From Carboxylicivirga sediminis (GTDB lineage: Bacteria; Bacteroidota; Bacteroidia; Bacteroidales; Marinilabiliaceae): a stretch of 64,000 bases of DNA. The stretch lies in assembly GCF_018156225.1 (NCBI RefSeq), contig NZ_JAGTAR010000001.1, forward strand, positions 124,001 to 188,000. Direction: 5' to 3'. The position numbers and the translations under genes are program-made. This document shows, piece after piece, positions 26,842 through 36,786 of the stretch. The notes beneath the pieces were generated by a model. That model was not told the origin of the DNA and ran no database searches. It saw nothing but the letters and a program-made list of their open reading frames with translations. Positions within the stretch are counted from its first letter, which is position 1; the number at the start of each line of letters is the position of its first letter.

Positions 26842-29800
26842 GTGCAATTACGTCCTTTTATTGGTTTAATCTTCCTGTTTATTTCAATAGATATTATACC
26901 TATTGAAGCAACTGCGTTCTCCGAATTTAAAATCCGCAATCTGGTTGATATCCCTGAGAATGATGTCAATTGTATATATAGCGATTCTAAAGGCTTTATG
27001 TGGATTGGTACTTTGGACGGTCTTCATCGTTACGATGGCTATTCGTACAAAACCTACCGCATTGATAATTCTGGCATTAGCAGTAATATGATTATTGCCA
27101 TTGATGAAGATTCTCAAGGCAATATCTGGATAGGAACCTATGGCAAAGGCATTTGCAAACTCAACCCTCGCACCGAGGTATTTACCAACTATGTTGATTC
27201 AGAAGATAAATACGATCATAACATAACCAATGATATTTCAGCACTATTGGTTGATAGCAATGATTATATATGGGTAGGTAACTGGATGGGAGCCTCCCGG
27301 GTTAAGATGGATGATCAGATGGAGTACGTTCTTGAAGTTAAACCTCTTGATTTGCTTCAGGAGGATACTCCTACTGACAAAGGTGCCAAAGTAATCTTTG
27401 AGGATAAAGACCAAAATATCTGGATTGGCACCAACATTTATACCTATCGTTGCAAAACTCCCTATGGGAATCTTTCTCAAGAAGATTTTGATGTATTTGG
27501 ATGTAAAGCTGATGATATAAGTGATTTTGAGAATGGTGTTATTGCAGCAGGGCTTAATTTAAATGCCATTGTAAAAAATGAAACAACTAACGCTCATGAG
27601 CTAAAGCCAATTAACCAATCAGAAGCCATCAAGGTTATCTACCACAATAATACTATTTGGACCGGGCACCGTGATGGCATCCAATGCTTACAAAAGAATA
27701 ATAATAATATTTGGACAAGTGTAAAACGAATCTCCCATAACTTTTCAGAAGAAACACTTAGCAGTAATATTATTACTTGGCTGACAAAAGATAATTTAGG
27801 CCAGATATGGGTAGGAACACGTGGAGGTGGTGTGAATATTATCAGCCCAAAGCCAGAGCGTTTTAAACATTACAGGCATACACCGCACAAAGGCTCAATT
27901 GCTAATAACCTGACAAGAAGCATTTATGAAGATTCTTACCAAAATCTATGGATTGGAACAGAAGAAAATGGAGTTAGTGTTTTGCCTAATAATCAGAATT
28001 ATAGCAACGGCTTTAGGCACATTCGGGTAAATAACACCAACCACGAAAACCGGGTGTATGCCATTGAAGAAATGCCAACTCCTCATTCAACCCGTTACAA
28101 AAGCATCATCTGGTTAGGAGCCAGCTATCCTATTAACCTTGTTGCTGTTAACCCTCAAACCCTTGAACCCATCACATTTCCTGGAGCCATTAACGACATT
28201 GGTTTTGTGTTTTCGCTTGAAGTAGAAAATGATTCTACCCTTTGGGTAGGCACATACAACAATGGTTTATATCGCTTTATAACTGATAAAGAGGGTGTTA
28301 TCAAACATCGACAAAACTTCACGCCTAATACACCATCGGCCATTTCTTCCTTTATTATCCGTAGCATACTAAAAGACAGTAAAGGCAACATTTGGATTGG
28401 AACTGACAAAGGCCTGAATAAAATACCACATAACGAAACGCACAAAGACAATCCTGTTATAGAAATCTATACATCAGGGGACGACGAGAAACATTTGAAC
28501 CACGACTATATTTTACAGATTATGGAGGCCGACAATAGCATTATCTGGATTGGCACTATGGGTGGCGGTTTGATTAAATACAATGAAAACCCTAATAGTG
28601 GTGATTATGCCTTTTCGTCGGTTACAACTCGGGATGGTTTGCCCAATAACTCTATAAAATCAATTGTCGAGGACGAAGAAGGCAACCTATGGCTGGCGTC
28701 CAACAAAGGCTTATCGAAATATAATCCCGCCGATGGTAGTATCATCAATTTTGATAAGAGCGATGGATTACAAGAAAATGAATTTTCAGAAATTGTTGGT
28801 TTAAAACGACAAAATGGTGAACTGGTATTTGGTGGCATTAATGGCTTTAACACATTCTACTCCAAACAATTTGATATTGACAAAACAGAGCCCAAACTTT
28901 TCTTTACCGACTTTTTAATTCTGAACCAAGAGGTTAATAGCGGTGATACAATTGGTAATAAAATAATCCTTAACGAAGAAATTGAATATACAAAAGAGAT
29001 TGAACTTGATTACAAGCACAATAGTTTCTCAATTGGTTTTGTTGGTGTGCACTACAACGCACCTCAAAAACATAATTACCGCTATATGCTAGAAGGTTTC
29101 GACAAGGAATGGTACAAGGCCTCGCCCGAATACCGTATAGCTAAATATACCAACATACCAGACGGAACCTATACATTCAAAGTAATGGGCTCAAACAGCG
29201 ATAATATCTGGAGCAGTCAGCCCATTGAAATTAAAATTCGGATCAATCCACCACTCTACCGAAGCAACAAAGCCTTTGCTCTTTATACCTTGCTGCTTGG
29301 TCTTTTAGCCTTTTTTACCTATAAGATAGCTAAAACCGTATCACAGCGTAAGCGCGACCTCCTGCTGGCTAATGTTGAAAAAAACAAGGTAGAAGAGATA
29401 TCAAAGGCAAAACTGCAGTTCTTTACAAACATATCTCATGAGTTCCGAACACCTTTATCGCTGATTTCAGCACCATTAGAGCAATTGATAACTGGTGGCA
29501 AGCAAATGCCTGAAGACAAACAAGAGTATAACCTTAAAGTGATTAAACACAACGCCGGCCTGATGATGAGGCTTGTCAACCAACTGCTTGATTTCAGAAA
29601 ACTAGACCAGAATAAGCTGCGTTTAAAACCATCGAAACAGAATATTAACGATTTTCTGGAGAATATTTTCTCGGCCTTTGAGCTATTGGCCAAACAGCGA
29701 AACATCAATTATCAGTATAAATCTATTACTTCAATGACCGATATATGGATTGATGTTGAAAAGATGGAAAAAGTGGTTTATAACATCTTATCCAACGCCT

Positions 29801-30966
29801 TCAAATTCACACCGGATTGCGGTCAAATCATATTGAAAGCAGATATTAATACAGATAAAAAACTATATACAATTAGCGTTTCAGATACAGGCTCAGGCAT
29901 TCAGGCTAATGAATCGGAGCATATTTTTGAACGCTACTACCAGTCAAGTGGCAAGAGTAATGTAGGTGGCACTGGTATTGGTTTAGCACTTTCAAAAGGT
30001 ATTGTTGACCTGCACAAAGGAAAGATTGGTTTTAAAGCGAATAATCCTCAGGGCACTATCTTTTTTGTTGAGATAAAAGCCGGTAATGAGCACTTGCCTC
30101 AAGAAGCGCTGACCTCTGAACAATTAAGCCAACAAATATTGATGCCTGAATATGAGACGATGCAGAAAACCATTGATATAGAGGAAGTAAATAGTGCTCA
30201 AACCAGTCAACACAAACTATTGATTGTTGAGGATAACTACGAGCTTCGAAAACAATTAAAGGACATTTTCAGGAGCGAATACCTTGTAATTGAAGCTGAC
30301 AACGGAAAGATTGGTATTGAACAATGTATACAGCAGCAACCTGATATAATTATCAGCGATGTGATGATGCCTGAGATGGATGGGATTGAAATGTGTAAGC
30401 ATATTAAGCAAGATGAAGCTACCAGCCATATTCCTGTTTTATTACTAACCGCCAAAAACACCGATGATACACGGGTAGATGGTTATGAAATTGGCGCCGA
30501 TGGCTATCTGGCAAAACCTTTTAACATCAATGTACTAAAGGCCAGGCTTAAATCATTAATGGACAACCGTGAGAAAATGCGCTTACGTTTCCAGAAAGAC
30601 ATTGAGATTAACCCTGAGATTATTTCCAATACACCTGCTGATACGCGATTCCTTGAGAAAATTCTAACTAAAATTGAAGAAAATCTATCAGAATCAGAAT
30701 ACTCCGTTGAACAATTGGCTGAAGACTATGGTGTATCGCGCATCTACCTAAACCGCAAAATAAAAGCGCTTACCGGAGAAACCACCAACCAGTTTATGCG
30801 AAATATCCGCCTGAAACATGCTGCCGAACTACTTAAACAAAATAAACTCAACATTTCCGAAGTCACCTGGAAAGTAGGGTACAATGACTTACGAACCTTC
30901 AGAAAACGTTTTAAAGAGAAATTTGGGATGAGTCCGTCGGAATATGCAAAGCAGTATAAAGAGTAG
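26842..30966 (+). CDS. Hybrid two-component system regulator (HTCS)
   Basis: A 1374-residue one-protein sensor and transcription factor with a GTG start and a signal peptide (about 1-24). About fourteen reg-prop repeats (IWIGT-type strands) form two periplasmic beta-propellers to about residue 700. A Y_Y_Y domain (about 725-790) and one transmembrane helix (about 806-828) follow. Then come a histidine kinase with His866 in SHEFRTP, an ATPase domain with GTGIGLALSKG, a receiver with Asp1173 in SDVMMPEMDG, and an AraC-type double HTH (about 1275-1374). Such regulators sense oligosaccharides and activate the adjacent SusCD operon. Its divergent placement next to susC fits control of the agar/porphyran locus. 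Confidence 0.96.
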   Translation: MQLRPFIGLIFLFISIDIIPIEATAFSEFKIRNLVDIPENDVNCIYSDSKGFMWIGTLDGLHRYDGYSYKTYRIDNSGISSNMIIAIDEDSQGNIWIGTYGKGICKLNPRTEVFTNYVDSEDKYDHNITNDISALLVDSNDYIWVGNWMGASRVKMDDQMEYVLEVKPLDLLQEDTPTDKGAKVIFEDKDQNIWIGTNIYTYRCKTPYGNLSQEDFDVFGCKADDISDFENGVIAAGLNLNAIVKNETTNAHELKPINQSEAIKVIYHNNTIWTGHRDGIQCLQKNNNNIWTSVKRISHNFSEETLSSNIITWLTKDNLGQIWVGTRGGGVNIISPKPERFKHYRHTPHKGSIANNLTRSIYEDSYQNLWIGTEENGVSVLPNNQNYSNGFRHIRVNNTNHENRVYAIEEMPTPHSTRYKSIIWLGASYPINLVAVNPQTLEPITFPGAINDIGFVFSLEVENDSTLWVGTYNNGLYRFITDKEGVIKHRQNFTPNTPSAISSFIIRSILKDSKGNIWIGTDKGLNKIPHNETHKDNPVIEIYTSGDDEKHLNHDYILQIMEADNSIIWIGTMGGGLIKYNENPNSGDYAFSSVTTRDGLPNNSIKSIVEDEEGNLWLASNKGLSKYNPADGSIINFDKSDGLQENEFSEIVGLKRQNGELVFGGINGFNTFYSKQFDIDKTEPKLFFTDFLILNQEVNSGDTIGNKIILNEEIEYTKEIELDYKHNSFSIGFVGVHYNAPQKHNYRYMLEGFDKEWYKASPEYRIAKYTNIPDGTYTFKVMGSNSDNIWSSQPIEIKIRINPPLYRSNKAFALYTLLLGLLAFFTYKIAKTVSQRKRDLLLANVEKNKVEEISKAKLQFFTNISHEFRTPLSLISAPLEQLITGGKQMPEDKQEYNLKVIKHNAGLMMRLVNQLLDFRKLDQNKLRLKPSKQNINDFLENIFSAFELLAKQRNINYQYKSITSMTDIWIDVEKMEKVVYNILSNAFKFTPDCGQIILKADINTDKKLYTISVSDTGSGIQANESEHIFERYYQSSGKSNVGGTGIGLALSKGIVDLHKGKIGFKANNPQGTIFFVEIKAGNEHLPQEALTSEQLSQQILMPEYETMQKTIDIEEVNSAQTSQHKLLIVEDNYELRKQLKDIFRSEYLVIEADNGKIGIEQCIQQQPDIIISDVMMPEMDGIEMCKHIKQDEATSHIPVLLLTAKNTDDTRVDGYEIGADGYLAKPFNINVLKARLKSLMDNREKMRLRFQKDIEINPEIISNTPADTRFLEKILTKIEENLSESEYSVEQLAEDYGVSRIYLNRKIKALTGETTNQFMRNIRLKHAAELLKQNKLNISEVTWKVGYNDLRTFRKRFKEKFGMSPSEYAKQYKE

Positions 30967-31065
30967 TGGTAGTTGCTATTAACACTTTATTATCCTTTAG
31001 ATTTATTATCTACCATTTATCTCCAATACTTTACTGACTCTGCAGTTAACAAAATCTATAGATAC

Positions 31066-31092
31066 AAAAAAGAGGCTCACGGCCTCTTTTTT
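31066..31092. terminator. Bidirectional terminator between HTCS and GH117 genes
   Basis: AAAAAAGAGGC, a short loop and GCCTCTTTTTT form a GC stem flanked by A and T tracts, midway between two convergent genes. It can terminate both. Confidence 0.8.
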
Positions 31093-31126
31093 ACTTCCTA
31101 CATACATCTAATTCTATAAAAAACAA

Positions 31127-32341
31127 TTACTCTCCACTTTCTTCTCCAATAGCGGTATGACTTGTTTTGCGCCATGAACGGAAACCACGTATATACTGCC
31201 AGTTATAATCCTTATACTCGTGTGTTAATCCCCATCGCAATACCTCGGTTGGTTCCTTCTCATTATCTGCCGTACGATTTAAACCAATGGCATGGGGTGC
31301 TCCTGGAATAGATGACATAATTTCGAAGTTAATACCATCGGTCGACCATTGGATGGTGTTTTTCTCTGGTCCATCGGTGGTAATCAACGAAGCAACACCT
31401 CCATTATAAGGCCATACACAAATTTCGTGTCCGCTATTACTAATAGGGTTGTAAGGCGATTTTACATATGGTCCTTTAGGGTTATCGGCAATGGCTACAC
31501 CATGACGAATCTGGCGTCCACCAAAAGTAATCTCCTCACCCATCTGCTCTCCTTTGTAGTAAAGGTAAAACTTATCATTATATGGGATAATGCATGGGTC
31601 ATGTACTTTATGACTATCAAAATCCCCCTTTTTCTCCACATTAAAGCGATTGTCTTCGGTGCCAGCCCACACACCATTATCAGCAGGACTCAAAATAGGC
31701 TCCTTCGACTTTGTCCAGGGTCCGTAAGGTGAATCGGCCCAGGCCAAACCAACCTGATTCTTAACACGCACTACATATGGCGACTTAACTGTTTGATAGC
31801 ATAAATAATACTTGCCATCATGCACCATAATCTCGGTAGTAAATACCGAGCGGTCGTCGTACTCACCTTTAGCACCACGTAACACCGCTGGTCCTTCTTC
31901 TTTCCAGGTTATACCATCTTCCGAAGTGGCGTACCAAATGTCGCATCTGTCCCAAGGAAATACCTTTTCTGTTTCAATATCGCCGGCAAAACCATCAACC
32001 TCACCTGTACTGCGCGAATACCACACAAAGTACTTGCCATCGTACTTTATTATAGCACTTGGGTCGCGGCGTACAACACCTTCTTCGTAGGCCAAATCGC
32101 CTTTAAGGTCATACACCTCAAACTCGATAAACCACTCGTTGCCATGTTTAGGCCACTTAAGTGCCCGCTTCGATGCTGCACTTAAATACTCACGATTTGT
32201 GATTCCCAAATGGTCGAGTTCTGCATCGGTTACTTGGCTATAATCATCCTTGCAACACCCGGTATCCTTCTCCGACTCATTACAGCCAACTAAGCTCAAT
32301 ACCATCAAACCAATTGGCAATATCTTTCTTATGCACTTCAT
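31127..32341 (-). CDS. GH117 3,6-anhydro-alpha-L-galactosidase, lipoprotein
   Basis: A 404-residue five-bladed-propeller hydrolase with lipobox LVGC (Cys20). The N-terminal helical segment [11 protein letters not shown] and the stretch [10 protein letters not shown]...RRDPSA are hallmarks of GH117. Asp93, Asp248 (HKVHDPC) and His305 (SGHEICVW) match the spacing of the catalytic trio in characterised GH117 enzymes. It removes alpha-1,3-linked 3,6-anhydro-L-galactose from the non-reducing end of neoagaro-oligosaccharides, supplying the catabolic operon. A lipid anchor suggests a periplasmic or surface location. It is convergent with the regulator gene and has its own upstream promoter box. Confidence 0.92.
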   Translation of the reverse strand: MKCIRKILPIGLMVLSLVGCNESEKDTGCCKDDYSQVTDAELDHLGITNREYLSAASKRALKWPKHGNEWFIEFEVYDLKGDLAYEEGVVRRDPSAIIKYDGKYFVWYSRSTGEVDGFAGDIETEKVFPWDRCDIWYATSEDGITWKEEGPAVLRGAKGEYDDRSVFTTEIMVHDGKYYLCYQTVKSPYVVRVKNQVGLAWADSPYGPWTKSKEPILSPADNGVWAGTEDNRFNVEKKGDFDSHKVHDPCIIPYNDKFYLYYKGEQMGEEITFGGRQIRHGVAIADNPKGPYVKSPYNPISNSGHEICVWPYNGGVASLITTDGPEKNTIQWSTDGINFEIMSSIPGAPHAIGLNRTADNEKEPTEVLRWGLTHEYKDYNWQYIRGFRSWRKTSHTAIGEESGE

Positions 32342-33949
32342 AAATTCTTTCTCTAAGTTATTTCTTTTAGGTCGAACTTGAAGTTTGCTTGCTTATTTAA
32401 TAGTTGTTGTCACAAAACTAGCCATTAACATAGCAGCTCTTGGGGTGTAAAAGTATACAATAACGTGGGTGTTTGATATATCCATCATCTAAAATACTGT
32501 TTATCAGCCGTAGGCAGTAAACAACAACCGCCACATTATTCGATAAAAACACATTGAAGTTGTAATTTTTATTAAAGACTACTTTTGTAACATACTCTAA
32601 ATATATTCGATTATCAATACAATTAGGCTAATTGTATTAGTCAATTTATCAAGTAAGATTGATAAGGGGTACAATTGGGCACAACATTTTTTTTGCGTCT
32701 GGGCGTTCCCTCCGGTCAGGCTTTTCGCACTCGCTTTCCGTCTATCGCCGCAAGAGCTCAAACAAATGCTCCAATCCTTAACGCAATCACCACACTAAAC
32801 ATCCTCACGTCATAATTCTCAAATCCTTTGACCCGGTTCATCGGTGTGAGTCATCCCTTGTCAGCAAAAGCTCATGCCAGGCTTTCGCAGCCCTATTTTC
32901 AGTGTCCACTTTTAAGGTATTCAAATAGCGCTGCTCACTAAAGTCACTCTCCTCGCTCTAACCGACAATACCCGGTCATCGAGCGGAGTCGAGATGAGCC
33001 TGTCATGCCCTTTGCAACTCCCACGGTCTTCCTCACGGCAGCTCTCCTTGTGTCTCGGGCACATTGTCATCTCAGCCTGGCGTTCCGCCACTTCGTTGGG
33101 CGTAGCGTCACGCTACGTCTGTTCTGCCAATAAACCCTCACCACAACCGCTGCCAGTGTTTGGCTCGCCTGCTAGTCGCGGCGGGCATCGGGCTGTCACA
33201 TTATTTGCGCTGGCCTCCATTCACACTCCACTCCCCAGTGCCTGCAGTCGCCTCACCTCATTCGCATTTACCCGGCTCATACTTCACCTGGTAACCACTC
33301 ACTCACCTCAGCAACTTCGCCACCCCACATAAGGCGCATTCGTTTCCTATTCAACTGATAAACTCCTCAACTTTTAAACTTCACTTTAACCAATTCGACA
33401 CCACCTAACCAAGCTTTAAATTATTCTCTCCTTCAGGGGAGATGCCGTAGGCAGAGGGGTGTCAAACCAAGTTGCAAATCATCTCACCTCTCATATCTCA
33501 CTTCTAATCTCTCACGCCCCTTATTTCCCCAATGCACGCTCCGTATTTACTACGTCTCACAGCAAATAATCCGCCAGCCCTCGGCTTGTTCGTTCCGTAC
33601 CTCCACTGCCAAGCTATGCCAGTTTCCACTTCTTTCAGTCGTTCTCAACCTGCCACCCTTGCTCCACTCGCAGTCGGCTCGACCCGCCATTCCACCGCAA
33701 ACCACTCCTTTGTTAGGCGTAGCGTCCCACTACGTCAACTTCATTCGTTCATTGCGCTTCCATCCCCACGCTAGCCGCAGGCGCTTGTCCCTATTCGTAA
33801 TGAAACTTGGAATGTCGCAAATATTTACTAAAAATGCGACATAATTCGTTTGTTAAAAGAAAGGATAGCGATGTATTAAACCCACATCAATTGGCCTGAT
33901 TATTAACACGCTGTACTTAACACTTTATAAGTCTTTTGCAATCTTACAG
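32342..33949. repeat. Gene-free, GC-richer repeat region of about 1.6 kb
   Basis: Only the first 300 bases look like an ordinary AT-rich promoter region; TAGTTTTG on the minus strand at 32413-32420 is a -7 box for GH117. From about 32700 composition shifts to GC-rich, C-biased DNA with short palindromes. These include a REP-like element around 32975-32999 (ATCGAGCGGAGTCGAGAT), two copies of GGCGTAGCGTC-type hairpins near 33105 and 33716, and a CAGGGGAGATG repeat at 33434-33460 that recurs at 35008-35040. Open frames here have odd composition and no family resemblance. I see no credible gene or RNA. Confidence 0.55.
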
Positions 33950-34936
33950 TTATTTCCGGCTTAGTTTTTTTAATCGGGTTAAATACGCCTGTTCGTAGTT
34001 GCGTTTCAATTTATCAGACAGATAAGAGTGGCTAATTAAACGAAGGACTTCATGCTTTTTTGACGTTAATAGATTAATAATTTCATCAATCAATTTTGCC
34101 GTTATTCCAGCCATTTGCCCAAGCTTATAAAACTGCTCATTCACTTTTCCCTTCGCTTGGGCAGGAGGCAACAAGCCATCGTCTAGTGCAAAATCTTTAT
34201 CCTCAATATGGATGCGGCTATTTAGTAAGTCATAAGCCGGACTCAATTTATAATCTCCGAACTCAGTTTGTATGAGTGAAAAGTTTTTAAAGTGTGCATC
34301 TCCATTTGAAAACAAGTAATTAAACAATATAATCTTTAGGAGCTTAGGAGCTTCAATATGGTAGGCTGGAACAAATTTTTTCATGATCTCAAATAATTCA
34401 AGATAGCTACCCAGATATTTATAATTTGTGCCATGTGTTTGTGGTGTTCTTTGTGCTAACGAAGCAAAATCTTCTTGTGCCCACTTCGTGTTGTCATCTT
34501 TAACATCAAATCGTTTTGTAATATATGCTGGCTCTCCATTCCTGAAGAAAATGAGTGCGTTCTCAGCAGTTTCTATATTAAAAACCTGCCTGGCTATCTG
34601 CATCGTTAAATGCTCGTTGGCAGGCATCATGTCTGGATGCTTACCTGCACCTGGTTGAGGCTTCAGAATGTATTGTCCTTGTTCACCTTGGTTAATGAGG
34701 CGTAATTTGTTTTTGTCCAACAGAACAGAGAACTTTTCTTGTACTCCTGAGATAGACATCCTTTTTCGATTATCCTCAAACAGTTCATCTGTTACTTCGT
34801 TGGTAGCTGGCGACTCATAAGGTAGTATATGACTGACCTTCTTCCCTTTAAAAACTCGTTTTAAAGCGGTTGATGAATAGGTTTTATAACCTTCTTTCAA
34901 TGTGCCTGGGCAATTTTGGATATCAGATAAACTCAT
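33950..34936 (-). CDS. hipT: HipT-type serine/threonine kinase toxin
   Basis: A 328-residue HipA-family kinase lacking the N-terminal subdomain of HipA. It carries the Ser-Ile-Ser motif (61-63) directly before GVQEK, the autophosphorylation segment known from HipT. The catalytic Asp213 lies in SNGDAHFKN, with metal-binding Asn218, and LSPAYDLL follows. HipT kinases phosphorylate a tRNA synthetase and arrest translation. The genes for HipB-like and HipS-like proteins lie upstream on the same strand, so this is a tripartite HipBST locus. Unlike compact hipBST operons, about 190 bases with palindromic repeats separate it from hipS. Confidence 0.85.
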   Translation of the reverse strand: MSLSDIQNCPGTLKEGYKTYSSTALKRVFKGKKVSHILPYESPATNEVTDELFEDNRKRMSISGVQEKFSVLLDKNKLRLINQGEQGQYILKPQPGAGKHPDMMPANEHLTMQIARQVFNIETAENALIFFRNGEPAYITKRFDVKDDNTKWAQEDFASLAQRTPQTHGTNYKYLGSYLELFEIMKKFVPAYHIEAPKLLKIILFNYLFSNGDAHFKNFSLIQTEFGDYKLSPAYDLLNSRIHIEDKDFALDDGLLPPAQAKGKVNEQFYKLGQMAGITAKLIDEIINLLTSKKHEVLRLISHSYLSDKLKRNYEQAYLTRLKKLSRK

Positions 34937-35127
34937 GTATTATCAGTTTTAATCAATATGATTCCTCGAGGCTTGCCTCGGGGTCCGCTTTTTTCTCCCT
35001 TGAATTTCAGGGGAGATGGCCGATTTATATCGGTCAGAGGGGTTAATAAAAGAAAACACGGTTTTCTGCGATAGCAGAAATAAAGTCACCGAAATACTTC
35101 ATAGGCTTGCCTCGGGGATAGGTGACT
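34937..35127. repeat. Palindromic repeats inserted between hipS and hipT
   Basis: The gap contains several inverted repeats. They are CGAGGCTTGCCTCG near 34964-34980 with a second partial copy near 35105-35115, TCTCCC...GGGGAGA around 34995-35016, TTTCTGC-GATA-GCAGAAA at 35063-35080, and an 11-bp pair ATAAAGTCACC / GGTGACTTTAT at 35080-35090 and 35121-35131. The last arm overlaps the hipS stop codon. They look like REP-type elements rather than a gene. They could act as an attenuator or processing site setting the toxin level. Confidence 0.6.
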
Positions 35128-35454
35128 TTATGAGTTTTCTTTAATAATTCTAACGGCACCAATGGTGTCATAGCTCGCAGTAGTTAGTAATAAGCCAAAA
35201 TGGTCTTCTTTATCAATTCTCATGGCATGACAAACAATTTGTTTATTAGTCCCTTCTGGCAACATATTATAGAAAAACGGGAACAAATACTCAGACTGAT
35301 ATTCTTGCTGATTTTTAGGCAGCGTAAGACTTATAGGTGGTTTATCCGTCGCATTAAACCATGCATCATGGTAACGAAACACAAATGTTCCATTATCCAG
35401 TTGAGTAAGCAAACCTGCCTCCTCATTCTTATAAAGAACCTTAGCTTGTCTCAT
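35128..35454 (-). CDS. hipS: HipS-type antitoxin (HipA N-terminal subdomain)
   Basis: A 108-residue protein corresponding to the N-terminal subdomain-1 of HipA (AKVLYKNEEAGLL..., PFFYNMLPEG, DHFGLLLTTA). In E. coli HipBST the separate HipS protein neutralises the kinase, while HipB mainly adds DNA binding. The start overlaps the hipB stop by 4 bases (ATGA), showing translational coupling. The size is typical of HipS-type proteins, and no kinase motifs are present. Confidence 0.85.
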   Translation of the reverse strand: MRQAKVLYKNEEAGLLTQLDNGTFVFRYHDAWFNATDKPPISLTLPKNQQEYQSEYLFPFFYNMLPEGTNKQIVCHAMRIDKEDHFGLLLTTASYDTIGAVRIIKENS

Positions 35455-35672
35455 TTATCAGGATAAAGTTGTTTTACTTGTAATGTGAGTTCTAAGCCTA
35501 GTGCATCAGCTAATTTACTAATCGTCTGCAATGTGGGATTGCCTTTCCCACTCTCAAACTGTTTTATTGTTCTAAGACTTACACCCGATAGTTCTGCTAG
35601 CATTTCCTGGTTGACCTGCAGCATTTCTCTACGGGCTTTAATGGTTTTTATTAATTCCGAAAAGTGCAACAT
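35451..35672 (-). CDS. hipB: HipB-type XRE-family DNA-binding antitoxin/repressor
   Basis: A 73-residue helix-turn-helix protein of the Cro/C1 type (QEMLAELSGVSLRTIKQFESGKGNPTLQTI is the HTH). First gene of the hipB-hipS-hipT unit. It likely represses the operon through the inverted repeat just upstream. The C-terminal tail is short, as in HipB proteins of tripartite systems. Confidence 0.88.
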   Translation of the reverse strand: MLHFSELIKTIKARREMLQVNQEMLAELSGVSLRTIKQFESGKGNPTLQTISKLADALGLELTLQVKQLYPDK

Positions 35673-35676
35673 AATG

Positions 35677-35699
35677 CTCTATTTATGCCAAAAATAGAG
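35677..35699. promoter_or_regulatory. Probable HipB operator
   Basis: A perfect 8-bp inverted repeat, CTCTATTT and AAATAGAG, separated by 7 bases and starting 5 bases upstream of the hipB start codon. Related half-sites (GAGCACTAAACTGCAC) follow at about 35726-35742. Autoregulatory XRE antitoxins bind such sites. Confidence 0.5.
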
Positions 35700-35939
35700 A
35701 ATAATTTAATTACACACAATAAAAGAGCACTAAACTGCACTATTTATATGATTTCGCATTCCTAATTGTATTTTCCGGTATAAAAGTACAATAAACTACA
35801 CTTCTAAAAGAAAAAATAAACCATCACACTTCAATCTCAACCTGACTCCCCAGCAGCACCTCACACCGAACATCATAAATCTAACATCGTATATCTCACA
35901 TCCAGTACCCGCCTTCAAATCCTTAAACAAAAGTCTCCC

Positions 35940-36012
35940 AGCCTGACAAATAGTAAAGGTCAGGCCCTGCGGGTTCGGGCTACGCTCTCAACCTTGACTT
36001 TATTTGCCAGGC
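35940..36012. repeat. Long imperfect inverted repeat
   Basis: Arms of about 22-25 bases (AGCCTGACAAATAGTAAAGG and its near-complement ending GCCAGGC) enclose about 27 GC-rich bases. It lies in a 386-base gene-free stretch between hipB and the DUF5675 gene. It could fold into a long hairpin. No gene is seen around it. Confidence 0.5.
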
Positions 36013-36058
36013 TGTAAAAAAGGTGGTTTAAGGGTTTAAGGCTAGATGTATTCAAGTT

Positions 36059-36514
36059 TCAATTAATATCACAAACTTGCAGATAGACTGAGTCACCATT
36101 AATTAGAGCATCCCTCATAACAGCATAAACCCGATTATACGCCATCGTACTACTCCCGATAAAACCATCCTTTACCTGGTTATTATTAGCACTATCCCCA
36201 ACAAGTAAACATCCAGCCGTATCGTCATCGTCATTGCCTTTATGAATCAGTATATCTGTAAAACCAGGCACATCCATAATCTGCAGCATCCCCTTATGAA
36301 AATCCACACCATATTTTCTCAGGTACCGCCAATGGTGTCCACCAAAAGTTCGCAACTCAACCCGGTATCGCCCGGCCGGCATTCGTGTTTCGCCCATTAC
36401 CTTTATAGCCCGGTGCTCATCCTCCAACGTATAACAAGCGAACACCCCATCAATAAACAAAAGCCCCAAAGTACTCTCCTCTGAACTACTATATCTCACA
36501 ACTTTTAATTCCAT
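36059..36514 (-). CDS. DUF5675-family protein
   Basis: A 151-residue protein of the DUF5675 family (YTLEDEHR, METRMPAGRY-like, IHKGNDDDDTAGCLLVG). The open frame runs on to 36649, but the extra 45 codons fall in a non-coding repeat, so the Met at 36514 (MELKVVRYSS) is preferred. The conserved His/Asp-rich segment IHxGN...GCLLVG resembles L,D-transpeptidase/peptidoglycan-type cores, but that link is speculative. Such genes often occur with phage-lysis-like modules, and here it lies next to a holin-like gene. Confidence 0.7.
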   Translation of the reverse strand: MELKVVRYSSSEESTLGLLFIDGVFACYTLEDEHRAIKVMGETRMPAGRYRVELRTFGGHHWRYLRKYGVDFHKGMLQIMDVPGFTDILIHKGNDDDDTAGCLLVGDSANNNQVKDGFIGSSTMAYNRVYAVMRDALINGDSVYLQVCDIN

Positions 36515-36589
36515 AATGTAGTTTTTAGCCATCCTGTAAATCAACTCTGATATCACCAATGTAGATGGGGCCTCACTGGAAAAAGCGAA

Positions 36590-36745
36590 AGGAAGAAAAA
36601 TTTGATACCAAGCTGCTAATCCTTTAAATTTTTCCTGTAGCGTTTGCATAGTGGGTCATCGAATGGTGTAATCAGCGGACTTTTTGCCAACTTTTTTGAC
36701 CGTAGAAAAAAGTTGGAGCCATTGCGGCTCAAGCAAATCAGTCTG
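36590..36745 (-). repeat. Intergenic repeat copy B with AACTTTTT/AAAAAGTT hairpin
   Basis: A diverged partner of the element at 37355-37500. Shared blocks include CCAAGCTG, AGTGGGTCA, CAACTTTTT...AAAAAGTT and GAGCC...GCGGCT. The hairpin GCCAACTTTTTT...AAAAAAGTTGG may act as a terminator for the holin-like gene. Confidence 0.55.
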
Positions 36746-36786
36746 ACAAGATAACATCATGTAAATCATCTCATTACTCACTACTC

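Noticed and set aside
17758-32341. Carrageenan (3,6-anhydro-D-galactose) locus
   Set aside because: No GH16 or GH82 carrageenase is present; GH117 with GH86 indicates agar or porphyran. The downstream enzymes alone could not separate the two.
32994-33844. Several plus-strand open frames of 60-112 codons
   Set aside because: Their translations are Ser/Pro/Leu/His-rich with no domain resemblance, and they lie in the GC-rich palindromic repeat block, so they are compositional artefacts.
33950-35454. HipA gene broken into two by a frameshift
   Set aside because: Each part has its own start, the first overlaps hipB by 4 bases, and the Ser-Ile-Ser motif and sizes match genuine HipS and HipT proteins.
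36515-36649. N-terminal extension of the DUF5675 protein
   Set aside because: The extra residues fall into intergenic repeat copy B, and the family start matches the Met at 36514.
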